Positions 29,271 through 38,711 of a DNA stretch of 64,000 bases are shown here, piece by piece (the first letter of the stretch is position 1; every line of letters starts with the position of its first letter). The position numbers were made by a program, and so were the translations under genes. The notes beneath the pieces are model-generated. The model was not told where the DNA came from. It ran no database searches and saw nothing but the letters and a program-made list of their open reading frames with translations. The stretch is from Schaalia sp. ZJ405 (GTDB lineage: Bacteria > Actinomycetota > Actinomycetes > Actinomycetales > Actinomycetaceae): positions 1-64,000 of the forward strand of contig NZ_CP064952.1 of the NCBI RefSeq assembly GCF_011038885.2. The letters run 5' to 3'.

Positions 29271-30851
29271 ATGAGCGCCGAGACCACACTAACCCCGCAC
29301 GATATCCCGACTCTTCTTGCCAACGGGCACAGGACTTTTGCTGCCCTCCCGCCAGAAATCCTTGAGCTTGGGCAAGTTTTCCAGGCAGCCGGTGAGGAAA
29401 TCGCCCTCGTGGGTGGGCCGGTGCGCGACGCCTTCCTTGGCGTCACCCCCCACGACTTCGACATGACGACCTCTGCGCGACCCGAACGCACCGAAGAACT
29501 TTTAGGCCAGTGGGGGCAAGCGGTCTGGGACGTCGGCAAAGAATTCGGAACGATCGGCGGGCGTTGCGGCGACGTCGTTGTTGAGGTAACGACGTATCGG
29601 ACGGATTCCTACGAGGTGGGGTCGCGTAAACCCGATGTCGTTTTCGGTGACACCCTCGAGGGTGACCTCACGCGCCGTGACTTCACCGTCAATGCGATGG
29701 CGATGCGTCTGCCGGCAATGGTGCTCGTGGACCCGCATGACGGATTGAAAGACCTGGCTGATGGGCGTTTACGGACTCCAGTGACGGCAACCCAGTCTTT
29801 CGACGATGATCCGTTGCGGATCATGCGTGCCGCCCGCTTTAGCGCCCAGCTGGGGCTAGATGTTGACCTTGACGTGATGGATGCGATGGAGGAAATGGCG
29901 GGGCGACTCGACATTGTCTCCGCCGAACGGATTCGCGCTGAACTGGAGCGCCTGATCGTGTCGCGGTGGCCGAGGCGCGGCATCGAACTCATGGTGCACA
30001 CCGGGGTTGCGCGCATCGTTCTCCCGGAGGTCGCGAACCTCGTGTCCACTGTTGATGAACACAAACGCCATAAGGATGTTTACGAACACACGCTGACAGT
30101 GGTCGAACAGGCGATGGATCTGGAAACCGGGCCGGATGGTGCCGTTCCTGCCCCTGATTTTGTTTTACGTTTTGCCGCGCTCATGCACGACGTGGGTAAG
30201 CCTGCGACTCGCAGGTTCGAGCCGAATGGCACCGTGTCTTTCCATCACCACGAGATCGTTGGGGCAAAACTCACGCGTACTCGGATGAAAGCGCTGCGTT
30301 TCGACAAGGCAACAACCGAGGCCGTGTCCACCCTCGTTGCCCTTCATCTCCGTTTCCACGGGTACGGTGAGGTCGCATGGACGGACTCGGCGGTTCGGCG
30401 CTACGTTGCCGATGCCGGTGACCTCCTTGAACGTCTCCACCGCTTGACGCGCGCGGATTGCACGACGCGGAATAGGCGCAAAGCTGAGCGTCTGAGCGCT
30501 GCCTACGACGATCTTGAGGAGCGGATTGCGAAGCTGCGCGAGCAGGAGGAACTTGATGCGATCCGCCCCGATCTTGACGGCGACGAGATCATGAGCATTC
30601 TGGGTTTGCGTCCGTCGCGTGCCGTGAAGATGGCGCGTGACTATCTGCTGAATCTGAGGATGGAGCGCGGTCCTCTGGGTAAGGATGCGGCGAAGGATGC
30701 CCTGCTTGACTGGTGGCAGTCCGATGAGGTGCGTGAAATCGCGAATGAGTACCAGGCTCAGCAAGCCAAATGGGAGGCACTTGTCGCCGAGAAACGGGCG
30801 CGCAAAGCTGCGGCGAAGGCACAGGCGCAGCGCTCCGCTGAGCAGCAGTGA
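29271..30851 (+). CDS. CCA tRNA nucleotidyltransferase
   Basis: Adds or repairs the 3' CCA of tRNAs, needed here because tRNA-Ala lacks an encoded CCA. About 526 residues. The class II nucleotidyltransferase head has GGPVRDAFLG near 48 and DFDMTTSARP, then the RNA-binding region (DDPLRIMRAARFSA), and an HD domain (MHDVGKP near 304). The ATG at 29271 directly follows GAGGGG, too close for a normal site, so it may be leaderless; an in-frame GTG at 29247 is the alternative. Confidence 0.93.
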   Translation: MSAETTLTPHDIPTLLANGHRTFAALPPEILELGQVFQAAGEEIALVGGPVRDAFLGVTPHDFDMTTSARPERTEELLGQWGQAVWDVGKEFGTIGGRCGDVVVEVTTYRTDSYEVGSRKPDVVFGDTLEGDLTRRDFTVNAMAMRLPAMVLVDPHDGLKDLADGRLRTPVTATQSFDDDPLRIMRAARFSAQLGLDVDLDVMDAMEEMAGRLDIVSAERIRAELERLIVSRWPRRGIELMVHTGVARIVLPEVANLVSTVDEHKRHKDVYEHTLTVVEQAMDLETGPDGAVPAPDFVLRFAALMHDVGKPATRRFEPNGTVSFHHHEIVGAKLTRTRMKALRFDKATTEAVSTLVALHLRFHGYGEVAWTDSAVRRYVADAGDLLERLHRLTRADCTTRNRRKAERLSAAYDDLEERIAKLREQEELDAIRPDLDGDEIMSILGLRPSRAVKMARDYLLNLRMERGPLGKDAAKDALLDWWQSDEVREIANEYQAQQAKWEALVAEKRARKAAAKAQAQRSAEQQ

Positions 30852-30978
30852 CGTTGAGAGAACAGTCAGGTAGGGGACAACGGATCGACGTCTGACCCAC
30901 CGGCATATCGACTCTATGCGCGGAATGTGACTTTCTTCTAGGAGCGTCAAACTGGTCACGAATTCGGGTGATTTTCAG

Positions 30979-31007
30979 CTTCAGTGCGTAGTCTGAACGC
31001 ACTGAAG
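30979..31007 (+). promoter_or_regulatory. Perfect hairpin upstream of the penicillin-binding protein gene
   Basis: CTTCAGTGCG (30979-30988) and CGCACTGAAG (30998-31007) pair completely around nine bases, ending 20 bp before the start codon. As DNA it is a candidate operator; as RNA it is a leader hairpin next to the ribosome-binding site. No U-tract follows, so a terminator is unlikely. Confidence 0.5.
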
Positions 31008-31027
31008 TCTGTTGAGAGGCTGAATTC

Positions 31028-33367
31028 GTGGCACATACCGACGGAAAAATGGAGTGGGATGACATTGTGGGAGGGTCGCGCTCAACGCATCGTCCACCCA
31101 CACGCGCTGACGTAGCGCGAGCTCAGAAGCGTTCACGTTCCGGCTCTGGGTCCACTCGCGCACAGACCAAGAAAAAGACGCGCGGAGCGCGTCCGTCCTC
31201 GTCCCCGCGCAAGACCGCACCGACGGGCTCCAAGCGCAAGGCGAAGGGCGAGGGGCGTCAGCGGTCACTTGGCCGAAAGATCGGGCTGGGTATCGTCTTG
31301 ACGATCCTCGGGATCACAGTCGTTGGGATCGGGGCGTTCTTGTACCTGTATGCAACGCTGAAAGTGCCGGCCGTTGACGACATGGCGCTCGCTCAGACGA
31401 CAACCGTCTACTACGCAGACGGCACAACCGAGATGGGGAAATTCCAAACCGTTGACCGCCAGGTCATCGACTCATCGACCCTGCCTGATTACGTTGCACA
31501 CGCCGTTGTTGCTTCGGAGGATCGGTCTTTCTACACGAACTCCGGCATTGACTTTAAGGGAATTTTCCGCGCTCTCATTAACAATGTGACAACCGGTACC
31601 CGTCAAGGTGGCTCCACGCTGACCCAGCAGTACGTTGAACGTTACTACATGGGCGAAACAACGTCGTACAAGGGGAAAGTGAAGGAAGCAGTGCTGGCGG
31701 TGAAAATCAACCGTGAGCAGACCAAAGACGAGATCATCGGCAACTACCTCAATACGATCTACTTTGGGCGCGGAGCCTACGGCATTGAGGCAGCTGCGCA
31801 AGCCTATTTCGCGCATCCGGCGGCCGAATTGACGCTTTCTGAGGCCGCTCTCCTGGCTGGAATCATCCCCGCGCCCTCTTCGTGGGATCCCGCAGTTGAT
31901 TCCGATCAGGCAAAATCCCGGTGGAAGCGCGTCCTCAAGCTCATGGTCGAGGACGGATGGATCTCCCAATCCGAGGCCGACAAGGCAACTTTCCCTGAGA
32001 CTGTTGAGCCGAACACGCAGACGGAAGAAACGATGAGTGGTCCCAACGGCTACCTCATGGAGCAGGTGCGTCAGGAACTCATTGCCACCGGCGGATTTAC
32101 CGAGGAAGAAGTTCTTTCCGGTGGTCTGAAGATTACCTCGACGATCGACAAGGCCCGTCAGGATGCGGCGGTTGCCGCGGCTACGTCGATGACCGAGGTT
32201 GAGGGATGGGATCCCGTGCATATGCACACGGCGCTGTCGTCGGTTGATCCGAGCAACGGTGAGATTGTTGCCGAATATGCCGGCGCTGACTATCTCAAAC
32301 GTCAGCAAAACGCTGTTACTCAGGACATCGCGATGGCGGGATCCTCATTTAAACCCTTCTCTTTGTTGGCGCATGTCCGAAAGGGCGGCAGCATCCGCGA
32401 GACCTTTAACGGAAACTCTCCGGAGACTTTCGATGGGTTGACTGACCCCGTGCAGAACAACGATGGGATTTCGTGGGGAACCGTGGACTTGAAAGCAGCG
32501 ACCCAGAATTCTATTAACACAGCCTTTGTTGAACTCAATGAGAAGATCGGCCCGGCCAGTACCCGTCAGGCTGCCGTCGATGCGGGTATTCCCGAAGACA
32601 CGGTTGGCCTTGACGACACGTTGCTCAACGTCCTGGGATTCGCCGCTGTACACAACATCGACCTGGCTACCGCGTATGCGACATTCGCTAACGGTGGTAA
32701 CCGGGTGACACCGCACATCGTTCGAGCAGTGTCGGACTACCAGGGAAACAAGGTGTACGACGCACCGACCTCCGTCAAACAGGTGTTTACGGCTGAAGAG
32801 GTCAGTTCGGTTCTTCCCGCGCTTGAAGCCGTCACGACCACAGGAGGCTCTGCCCAGGCAGTGTCAGTGGCACTGCCAGACATTGCATCCGGCGGAAAGA
32901 CGGGAACGTCCTCGCAGCAGCTTTCCGCGCAGTTCGCGGGCTTCGTCCCCGGCCTCGTCACCGCCGTGTCGATGTATCAGTCGGATGACAACGGCAACTC
33001 TGTTCCCCTGAAGAACATTGGTGGACTCTCGGCTTTCTACGGGGCGGACTGGCCCGTCGATGTGTGGGTGAAATACATGAAGGTAGCGACCTCGAGTCTG
33101 CCCGACAAGGACTTCACGTGGCGCGTGAAAATCGTTGACAAGTATCAGCCTCAGTATCAGGCTCCCGTGCAAGAGGAGCCACAACCGGAGGAGGAAGCTC
33201 CCGAGCCAGCTCCCGAGCAACCACAGCAGGAGACGCCGACCCTTCCCGAAGAGAACGAGGACAACAACAACCCCAATCAGGGTGACAATCATGCCCCAGG
33301 AACGGGTGGCTATGCGCCGCCCGGAGAGGGTTCAGGCGGAAACGGAGGCACGGGCGCAAACGGTTAG
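31028..33367 (+). CDS. Class A penicillin-binding protein
   Basis: Bifunctional peptidoglycan synthase, 779 residues. A basic cytoplasmic tail of about 85 residues precedes one membrane helix (about 90-115). The glycosyltransferase (GT51) domain follows with EDRSFYTNSG near 164 and GGSTLTQQ near 195. The transpeptidase domain has the SSFK active serine near 440, S-I-N near 498 and K-T-G near 624. The last 60 residues are Pro/Glu- and Gly-rich, likely spanning the wall. GTG start with GAGAGG upstream. Confidence 0.95.
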   Translation: MAHTDGKMEWDDIVGGSRSTHRPPTRADVARAQKRSRSGSGSTRAQTKKKTRGARPSSSPRKTAPTGSKRKAKGEGRQRSLGRKIGLGIVLTILGITVVGIGAFLYLYATLKVPAVDDMALAQTTTVYYADGTTEMGKFQTVDRQVIDSSTLPDYVAHAVVASEDRSFYTNSGIDFKGIFRALINNVTTGTRQGGSTLTQQYVERYYMGETTSYKGKVKEAVLAVKINREQTKDEIIGNYLNTIYFGRGAYGIEAAAQAYFAHPAAELTLSEAALLAGIIPAPSSWDPAVDSDQAKSRWKRVLKLMVEDGWISQSEADKATFPETVEPNTQTEETMSGPNGYLMEQVRQELIATGGFTEEEVLSGGLKITSTIDKARQDAAVAAATSMTEVEGWDPVHMHTALSSVDPSNGEIVAEYAGADYLKRQQNAVTQDIAMAGSSFKPFSLLAHVRKGGSIRETFNGNSPETFDGLTDPVQNNDGISWGTVDLKAATQNSINTAFVELNEKIGPASTRQAAVDAGIPEDTVGLDDTLLNVLGFAAVHNIDLATAYATFANGGNRVTPHIVRAVSDYQGNKVYDAPTSVKQVFTAEEVSSVLPALEAVTTTGGSAQAVSVALPDIASGGKTGTSSQQLSAQFAGFVPGLVTAVSMYQSDDNGNSVPLKNIGGLSAFYGADWPVDVWVKYMKVATSSLPDKDFTWRVKIVDKYQPQYQAPVQEEPQPEEEAPEPAPEQPQQETPTLPEENEDNNNPNQGDNHAPGTGGYAPPGEGSGGNGGTGANG

Positions 33368-33422
33368 AGAATCCGAATTCTTTGCAGGAAAACGGTAGAC
33401 GCCACTCATTGTTGGCACCTGT

Positions 33423-34505
33423 CTAACGCGCGCTCGTCCTCGTCCCCTGATCGGTTCCGAAGGATGCCTCAGAGGTCGTGGTATAGCCGAGCTCCACGGG
33501 AGTGAGACCCAGGCGTGCCGCGATCCGCTGCTTGTCGTCGTCGCTTGCCAGGTCACGAATCCACTCGACGTAGCGAGGAGTATCTGAGTAGACCTCCTGC
33601 GTCAACGGGTTTCGTCGGAACTTGACGATGCGGTACATGTGAACGCCGAACACCCAGATGTTGGCAACAAGAGCTGCCGCCGAAAGCAGGAACATGGCCG
33701 TTGGGTTATGCGCGGAACGGTGAGCGAAAAGTGAATCCTCTGTGAAATGTGGGAACGTCAAAACAACCGCGGACCACAGCGTGAGAGTGTAAGCCCGGTA
33801 CTGGATCCACGCGCCGCGACCCAAGCGCATGAACGCGGGAATCGTGCATGCTGCCAGTAGCGCAACGCCCGAATACCAGGCCCGGTCAGCGAGGCAGTTA
33901 TACACGTACGCGAGGTTCCATAGGTCGTAGGCGATGATCCACCCGAGAGTGAGGTCACCCCAAATGAGCGCCCGATCTTTCTTCTTCGAGACGAAAATTC
34001 CGATCCACCCTGAGATCGCTAGGAGATTGAGGATCCCGGCGATGCCGTTCATGATGTTCCACGGCCCACCCCAGGTGACCATTCCCTGTGTGGGATCGTG
34101 GCCGTGGATACCGAAGCACTGGAAGTCGCGGATCACGGCCTCGGCGATGTTGACCGCAAGAATGACCGGTGGAATCAGCAGGTACCAGCGGTTGTGGCGG
34201 AGTTTGGGGAAAACCTGAAGAGCAACTAAGCTCAGCGACCCAAGGAGTGCCGAATACTGCTTGACGATGGGGAACCAGCCTGCCGAGGCCGTGCCCGGAG
34301 TGGATGTCGGCCACCAGAAGATCGACAGCGCAACCGGGATCACGATGAAGACGGCGAGGACTACCCAGCGTGAACGTTGCGCCAACCACGCGACAACGGC
34401 GAGCGCGGCGATGACGACGACGAGCATCGCATAGTCCCACCATTGGCCGACCTCGAAGAAAAAGAGCGTCGGATAGTCGGGAGGGGTGATTGTTGGCAGT
34501 GGCAT
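33423..34505 (-). CDS. DUF5692-like integral membrane protein A
   Basis: About 360 residues with roughly nine or ten hydrophobic helices. It is a paralogue of the protein at 35726: both share an IAYDLWN-x-A-x-x-YN-x-LAD-x-x-WY block and a following LLAACTIPAF/LLLACTIPAF, and both end with a conserved cytoplasmic tail (KFRRNPLTQEVY versus KRNPITGVLY). I link it to DUF5692 with moderate confidence; function unknown. Its start is coupled to the SRPBCC gene stop (TGATG). The last codons read T-R-T-S-A-R through a copy of the dispersed motif. Confidence 0.7.
   Translation of the reverse strand: MPLPTITPPDYPTLFFFEVGQWWDYAMLVVVIAALAVVAWLAQRSRWVVLAVFIVIPVALSIFWWPTSTPGTASAGWFPIVKQYSALLGSLSLVALQVFPKLRHNRWYLLIPPVILAVNIAEAVIRDFQCFGIHGHDPTQGMVTWGGPWNIMNGIAGILNLLAISGWIGIFVSKKKDRALIWGDLTLGWIIAYDLWNLAYVYNCLADRAWYSGVALLAACTIPAFMRLGRGAWIQYRAYTLTLWSAVVLTFPHFTEDSLFAHRSAHNPTAMFLLSAAALVANIWVFGVHMYRIVKFRRNPLTQEVYSDTPRYVEWIRDLASDDDKQRIAARLGLTPVELGYTTTSEASFGTDQGTRTSAR
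33433..33444 (-). repeat. Dispersed motif copy at the end of the DUF5692-like A gene
   Basis: GACGAGGACGAG sits four codons before the stop and is read in a third frame (T-R-T-S). Confidence 0.45.
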
Positions 34506-35560
34506 CACCGTGCCTCTCTTTCCGAATGTTCTTCCTTGCCCCAGTTGGGAAGGTAGGAACGTTCAAGTTTCTGACGGATCTGTTCATCCCAGGAGAACGT
34601 GGGTTCGCTCCATCCCTCGAAGTACTGAGAATCGATGTCATCGGACCAGGGGGTGTTGGGACCGAGAGGTGGCCATGACGGGTCATCTGTGACGGGCGGG
34701 CGGATTTCGGCGACCGCTGGATCTTGGCGTCCGTAGCGGAACCACTGGGTGTAGGTGTCTTCGAAAAGTGGGGTGCCGTCGTGGCGTCCCGCCGGGGTTG
34801 TGGAGTGGAAGAAACGTCCGCCGAGCATTCCGCGCATAAAACGTCCCGTGAGGTGCTGTTTCTTGCGGAATTCAAGGACGCGCTTGACGTAGATGTTCTG
34901 CATATGTGTCATGCAGCCGCCGACGAATTCGATGTTCACCCAGTTCAGGGCTTTCTGGAAGGTTGAAGCAGGTTCGTATCCGATGCGCCAGTGGTTAATG
35001 AGGCGGGTGCGGCCGCCCTTGAGAGGAATCATGTAGAAGCACCAGGCTGCTGCGAAGTGCGTCATTCCGGGGAAACGGAAAGCGTAGGAACCCGGGGCTT
35101 TAGGTGGGTTCTTCGTGTCGACCCACTGGACCATGTACTTTCCTGGGACGATGTCGGCCCATTCCATCGACATTCCGTGGAAGTCGAAAGCGGCGATGTC
35201 GCCGGGCATCATCGAGTCGGGCTGCTGGAATTCCTCTTGAATTTCGTAGGAGTTGAAGAAGGGGAGTCGAGCGAAGGTGCGTTCGAGGAACTCGGAGGAG
35301 AATGATCCGGTTTTTTCGGCACCGATCTGCTTGAAAAGACGCCACACCGCGTAAGCGGGAGCGTCAATTGTCGTGGCGTAGGTTGAAGAGTAGCCGTTGT
35401 CGTAGTTCGCGTCGATGAGGTCGTCCCCGGGGTAGCGCCACGATCGTTCTTCCGGGGTGGCTTTGCCTGAGAGCTGGCTAAAGGCAAACATTCCGCCGAG
35501 CAGGGCAGCTGTACCACCGAGAGCGCAGGTAGCGAATGTGCGAGTGCGAGGTGTCGTCAT
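34505..35560 (-). CDS. SRPBCC-like (START-fold) protein, membrane-anchored
   Basis: A 351-residue protein starting behind AGGAGA. One hydrophobic N-terminal segment (residues about 8-30) suggests a membrane anchor or signal. The middle resembles the polyketide-cyclase/START fold: SSTYATTIDAPAYAVWRLFKQIG near 58-80, then strands around VQWVDTKNPP and RLINHWRIGYEP. SRPBCC proteins bind hydrophobic ligands; the ligand here is unknown. Co-transcribed with the DUF5692-like A gene and divergent from the paralogue at 35726. Confidence 0.65.
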   Translation of the reverse strand: MTTPRTRTFATCALGGTAALLGGMFAFSQLSGKATPEERSWRYPGDDLIDANYDNGYSSTYATTIDAPAYAVWRLFKQIGAEKTGSFSSEFLERTFARLPFFNSYEIQEEFQQPDSMMPGDIAAFDFHGMSMEWADIVPGKYMVQWVDTKNPPKAPGSYAFRFPGMTHFAAAWCFYMIPLKGGRTRLINHWRIGYEPASTFQKALNWVNIEFVGGCMTHMQNIYVKRVLEFRKKQHLTGRFMRGMLGGRFFHSTTPAGRHDGTPLFEDTYTQWFRYGRQDPAVAEIRPPVTDDPSWPPLGPNTPWSDDIDSQYFEGWSEPTFSWDEQIRQKLERSYLPNWGKEEHSEREAR

Positions 35561-35725
35561 TGTTTCTCCTGTGTTTGTGCCCGACGTGTGTGGGGCGTTC
35601 TTTTCTTCGGTCCACCATGTATTTCAGTGTTTGTAAAAAGAGACCGAAGTCACCCATCCGAAGTATTGACAGACTAGAGTAGTCGCTTAAACCCAATCCC
35701 ACTGTCAGTTCGAGGAGGACGTTTC
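35561..35725. promoter_or_regulatory. Divergent promoter region of the DUF5692/SRPBCC cluster
   Basis: The 165-bp region has a TTCGGTC / GACCGAAG inverted pair (about 35607-35653) and a small palindrome GACTA-GAG-TAGTC (about 35671-35683) next to TTGACA, which could be a -35 box. A shared operator for both directions is plausible. A strong AGGAGG serves the rightward gene. Confidence 0.4.
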
Positions 35726-37027
35726 ATGGAGAGTCTGTTCCTATGGGAACTGGGAACACCCAAGGTCTATATCCTGTGGCTGCTCGTCCTTGCCGCACAG
35801 ATACTCGTCGCTGAAATCAATCGCCGGTGGAATTGGACGATCTTCGCGGTGTGGACGGTTGGTGGCATCGCGTTGATGCCGTACGCCTGGATTCATGGAA
35901 CCCCGATGGTTGGATGGTTCCCCTTTGGTAAATACGCGATCATGATCCTCACGGCAACAATGACGGGCGTCGTCCTCGTCTATGCCAAACGCAATCCCCA
36001 CAAGGCGCACAAGTACGCGATCTGGTTGGGTGTTGCCCTGTGGATCGGCCTTGCCGTCAACATCATGGAAGCCAACATCCGCGATCTGACAATTTTCTTT
36101 AATGCTGAAACGTACTATCAGTGCGGTGCCGACTGGCAGTGCCTCAAGAACGTCAACGACACGCACACCATTGACATGATTGCCGGTCTCCCTGAGGCCA
36201 GAGGGGTCACCGAGCAGCTCCACAGCCCTCAGTGGTACCAGGCGGTCGCAGCGAACTTTGCAGCGAACCACGTTGGCGTTGATCCCGCAACGGGTTTTCG
36301 CACCATCGCAGGAGTCTGGAACCTCATATCGGCTGCCGCCGGCCTGTTGAATATCATCACGATCACCGGTCTAGGCAAAATTATCGCGACATCGAAAGGA
36401 AAACAGAAGGTCCGCGGGCTGATCTGGGTCGACATGGTGTGGCCGTGGGTGATCGCCTATGACCTGTGGAACCACGCATTCCTTTACAATTCCTTGGCCG
36501 ACTACACGTGGTACTGCACATTCGCTCTGCTGCTTGCCTGTACGATCCCGGCGTTCACGTGGGCAAAGGGACAGTGGATCTGGTTTAGGTGTTTCACACT
36601 GGTGTTCTGGATTTCAATGAACACGCTCCTACCGGAGATCCTGGTGCCGCCCTCAGATATCCAGAACTTCGCAACGATGAATCCGACGGCAAATATGGTC
36701 TGTGCCGTCCTTGCCCTCGTTGCCAACGTCGCGCTATTTGCCTACTGGCTGTACAAGATCATTGTCTTCAAGCGCAACCCGATTACCGGTGTTCTCTACT
36801 GCGAACTTGCGGAGTTCCGGACGATTGTTCGCGAGCACTGCGACGACAAGGACAAGTACTTTATTGTCGACCGAATTCCCGAAACCCCTGCTGAACTTGG
36901 GTTTGAGCCGGATTCGCCGGTACCGCCGGCCGATGGATACGTCTCGTGGATGCCGTGGTGGCCAAAGGATGACCAGGGACGGACCATCGTCAAAGCGAAA
37001 CCGCAGCACAAGGTGCCCAGGACGTAG
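35726..37027 (+). CDS. DUF5692-like integral membrane protein B
   Basis: A 433-residue paralogue of the protein at 33423, with about ten hydrophobic helices and an extra loop of about 60 residues after the fourth helix (NAETYYQCGADWQC region, with two cysteines). The conserved WVIAYDLWNHAF block is near 236 and the tail RNPITGVLYCELAE near 350. Ribosome-binding site AGGAGG. It faces away from the SRPBCC/DUF5692 A pair, so the three likely form one system. Biochemical role unknown. Confidence 0.7.
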   Translation: MESLFLWELGTPKVYILWLLVLAAQILVAEINRRWNWTIFAVWTVGGIALMPYAWIHGTPMVGWFPFGKYAIMILTATMTGVVLVYAKRNPHKAHKYAIWLGVALWIGLAVNIMEANIRDLTIFFNAETYYQCGADWQCLKNVNDTHTIDMIAGLPEARGVTEQLHSPQWYQAVAANFAANHVGVDPATGFRTIAGVWNLISAAAGLLNIITITGLGKIIATSKGKQKVRGLIWVDMVWPWVIAYDLWNHAFLYNSLADYTWYCTFALLLACTIPAFTWAKGQWIWFRCFTLVFWISMNTLLPEILVPPSDIQNFATMNPTANMVCAVLALVANVALFAYWLYKIIVFKRNPITGVLYCELAEFRTIVREHCDDKDKYFIVDRIPETPAELGFEPDSPVPPADGYVSWMPWWPKDDQGRTIVKAKPQHKVPRT

Positions 37028-37187
37028 CTTCGGTGGCTTCGGGGCTTCTTTGGTGGCGTCGCACCGCGCCGATGCTCACCACCCCCGGTTGCCGGTGGCC
37101 GTCAGGAACAGCGGACTTCTCATGCCCTTTACCGCCTCCCCCGGCGCTCACTCTGTGCTGGGAACGAGGACGACGTCGCACAATACA

Positions 37188-37227
37188 GCCGAAGAGCCCC
37201 AACCGCGAATGGTTGGGGCCCTTCGGC
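37188..37227. terminator. Bidirectional terminator-like hairpin
   Basis: GCCGAAG and CTTCGGC, then CCCCAACC and GGTTGGGG, form a long stem around GCGAAT between the convergent genes ending at 37027 and 37308. No long U-tract on either side. The rest of 37028-37307 shows nothing else. Confidence 0.7.
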
Positions 37228-37307
37228 TATGTCTCATCAGACGTGTATGAGGGTCGCGCCGACGGGACTACGCCTGACAACGCTGACGCCTCATAACGCC
37301 GACAGGG

Positions 37308-37769
37308 TCACTTCGTTGCGACGACGCGGACCTTCAGCTTTGCCGACACCTCGGAGTGGAGGTTGACGGTCACCGTGTAGTCACCGACGGTCTTGATCGG
37401 AGCGTCAATGATCACGCGGCGGCGGTCGATGGTCTGACCGAGGTCGTTCTTGACGGCGTCAGCGATCTGAGCGGCTGAAACACCACCGAAGAGGCGGCCG
37501 GTGGCACCAACCTTGCCTGACACGGTGACGAAGGGAGCGCCTTGCAGGGTGTCGCGCACAGCGCGAGCGTCGTCGATCGACGCGATCTCGTGGCGGCGAC
37601 GAGCAGCCTGGATCTGGTCGATCTGCTTCTGAGCACCCTTGGTCCACTTTGTGGCGAACCCGCGGGGGATCAGGTAGTTGCGTCCGTAGCCGGAGCGAAC
37701 CTCGACGACTTCACCGGCGTTGCCAAGGTTGGCAACGTCCTGGGTGAGGATGAGTTTCGTGGTAGCCAT
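37308..37769 (-). CDS. rplI: Ribosomal protein bL9
   Basis: Large-subunit protein L9, 153 residues. N-terminal rRNA-binding domain begins MATTKLILTQDVANLGNAG, with the conserved GYGRNYLIPRGFA near residues 28-40. A long helix of charged residues leads to the C-terminal domain (GRLFGGVSAAQIADAV near 92). Last gene of rpsF-ssb-rpsR-rplI. Confidence 0.97.
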   Translation of the reverse strand: MATTKLILTQDVANLGNAGEVVEVRSGYGRNYLIPRGFATKWTKGAQKQIDQIQAARRRHEIASIDDARAVRDTLQGAPFVTVSGKVGATGRLFGGVSAAQIADAVKNDLGQTIDRRRVIIDAPIKTVGDYTVTVNLHSEVSAKLKVRVVATK

Positions 37770-37789
37770 GAGTTTCCTCTCCTTCCCGA

Positions 37790-38032
37790 TCAGCGGCCGG
37801 TCGACGAGTAGGGCAGCAGAGCCATTTCGCGCGCATTCTTCACGGCGCGGGCGATACGACGCTGTTCCTGGGTGGACACGCCGGTCACGCGACGGGCGCG
37901 GATCTTGCCGCGGTCCGAAATGAACTTACGCAGCAGCGCGGTGTCCTTGTAGTCGATGGATTCGATCTTGGCCGACTTCAGCGGGTTGGCCTTCTTCTTA
38001 ATGGGCTTGTTGCGAAGTTGAGGCTTCGCCAT
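37790..38032 (-). CDS. rpsR: Ribosomal protein bS18
   Basis: Small-subunit protein S18, 80 residues. ATG at 38032 ([10 protein letters not shown]) follows AAGGAGA; the longer frame starting MGWPPRR is rejected. The conserved core is [24 protein letters not shown]. No zinc-type cysteines, so it is the cysteine-free form. 20 bp separates it from rplI. Confidence 0.97.
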   Translation of the reverse strand: MAKPQLRNKPIKKKANPLKSAKIESIDYKDTALLRKFISDRGKIRARRVTGVSTQEQRRIARAVKNAREMALLPYSSTGR

Positions 38033-38103
38033 GATGGTCTCCTTATGATCCGGGCGGCGCGGTGGCCACCCCAAGCATGTCGATGTGTGTCGTCAGTTGA
38101 CGT

Positions 38104-38667
38104 TTAGAACGGGGGTTCATCCATGAAGGACGTGGAGCCACCCTGATCTGGGGTGCGCCACGGGTCCTCTGCGGAACCACCCGCGGGTGCTCCGTAGTTC
38201 GCTTGCGAACCGCCCTGGTATCCACCGTTGTCGCGGGGCTGATAGCCCTCGCCCCCGCCGACTCCCTGACCCTGGTAGCCGCCGCGTGAGCCGCCTCCCG
38301 GGGTGGAGACGCGCTGAACCTGAGCGGTTGCATAGCGCAGGCTCGGGCCGATCTCATCGACCTGAAGCTGGATCGACGAACGACGTTCACCCTGACGGGT
38401 CTCGAAGTTACGCTGAACGAGCCGGCCCTGAACGATGACGCGCATGCCCTTCTTCAGGGACTGCGAAACATTCTCAGCTGCGTTGCGCCACAGGGAGCAC
38501 TGCATGAAGAGCGTTTCGCCGTCGCGGTATTCGCCGGCTTCGCGATCGTAGGTTCGCGGCGTGGAAGCCACCGAGAAGCTCACGAAGGGAACGCCTGAGG
38601 TGGTGTACTTCAGCTCAGGATCGCTCGTGAGGTTTCCGATGATGGTAATGACGGTTTCTCCGGCCAT
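38104..38667 (-). CDS. ssb: Single-stranded DNA-binding protein
   Basis: SSB coats single-stranded DNA in replication and repair. 187 residues: OB-fold about 1-115 (VITIIGNLTSDPELKYT at the start, CSLWRNAAENV near 56), a Gly/Gln-rich flexible linker, and an acidic tip DEPPF that docks partner proteins. Located in the usual place between rpsF and rpsR. Confidence 0.97.
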   Translation of the reverse strand: MAGETVITIIGNLTSDPELKYTTSGVPFVSFSVASTPRTYDREAGEYRDGETLFMQCSLWRNAAENVSQSLKKGMRVIVQGRLVQRNFETRQGERRSSIQLQVDEIGPSLRYATAQVQRVSTPGGGSRGGYQGQGVGGGEGYQPRDNGGYQGGSQANYGAPAGGSAEDPWRTPDQGGSTSFMDEPPF

Positions 38668-38711
38668 TGTGACTCCTCGGTTTGCGCGGTGACGGACGGT
38701 TCGGTTGCGAC

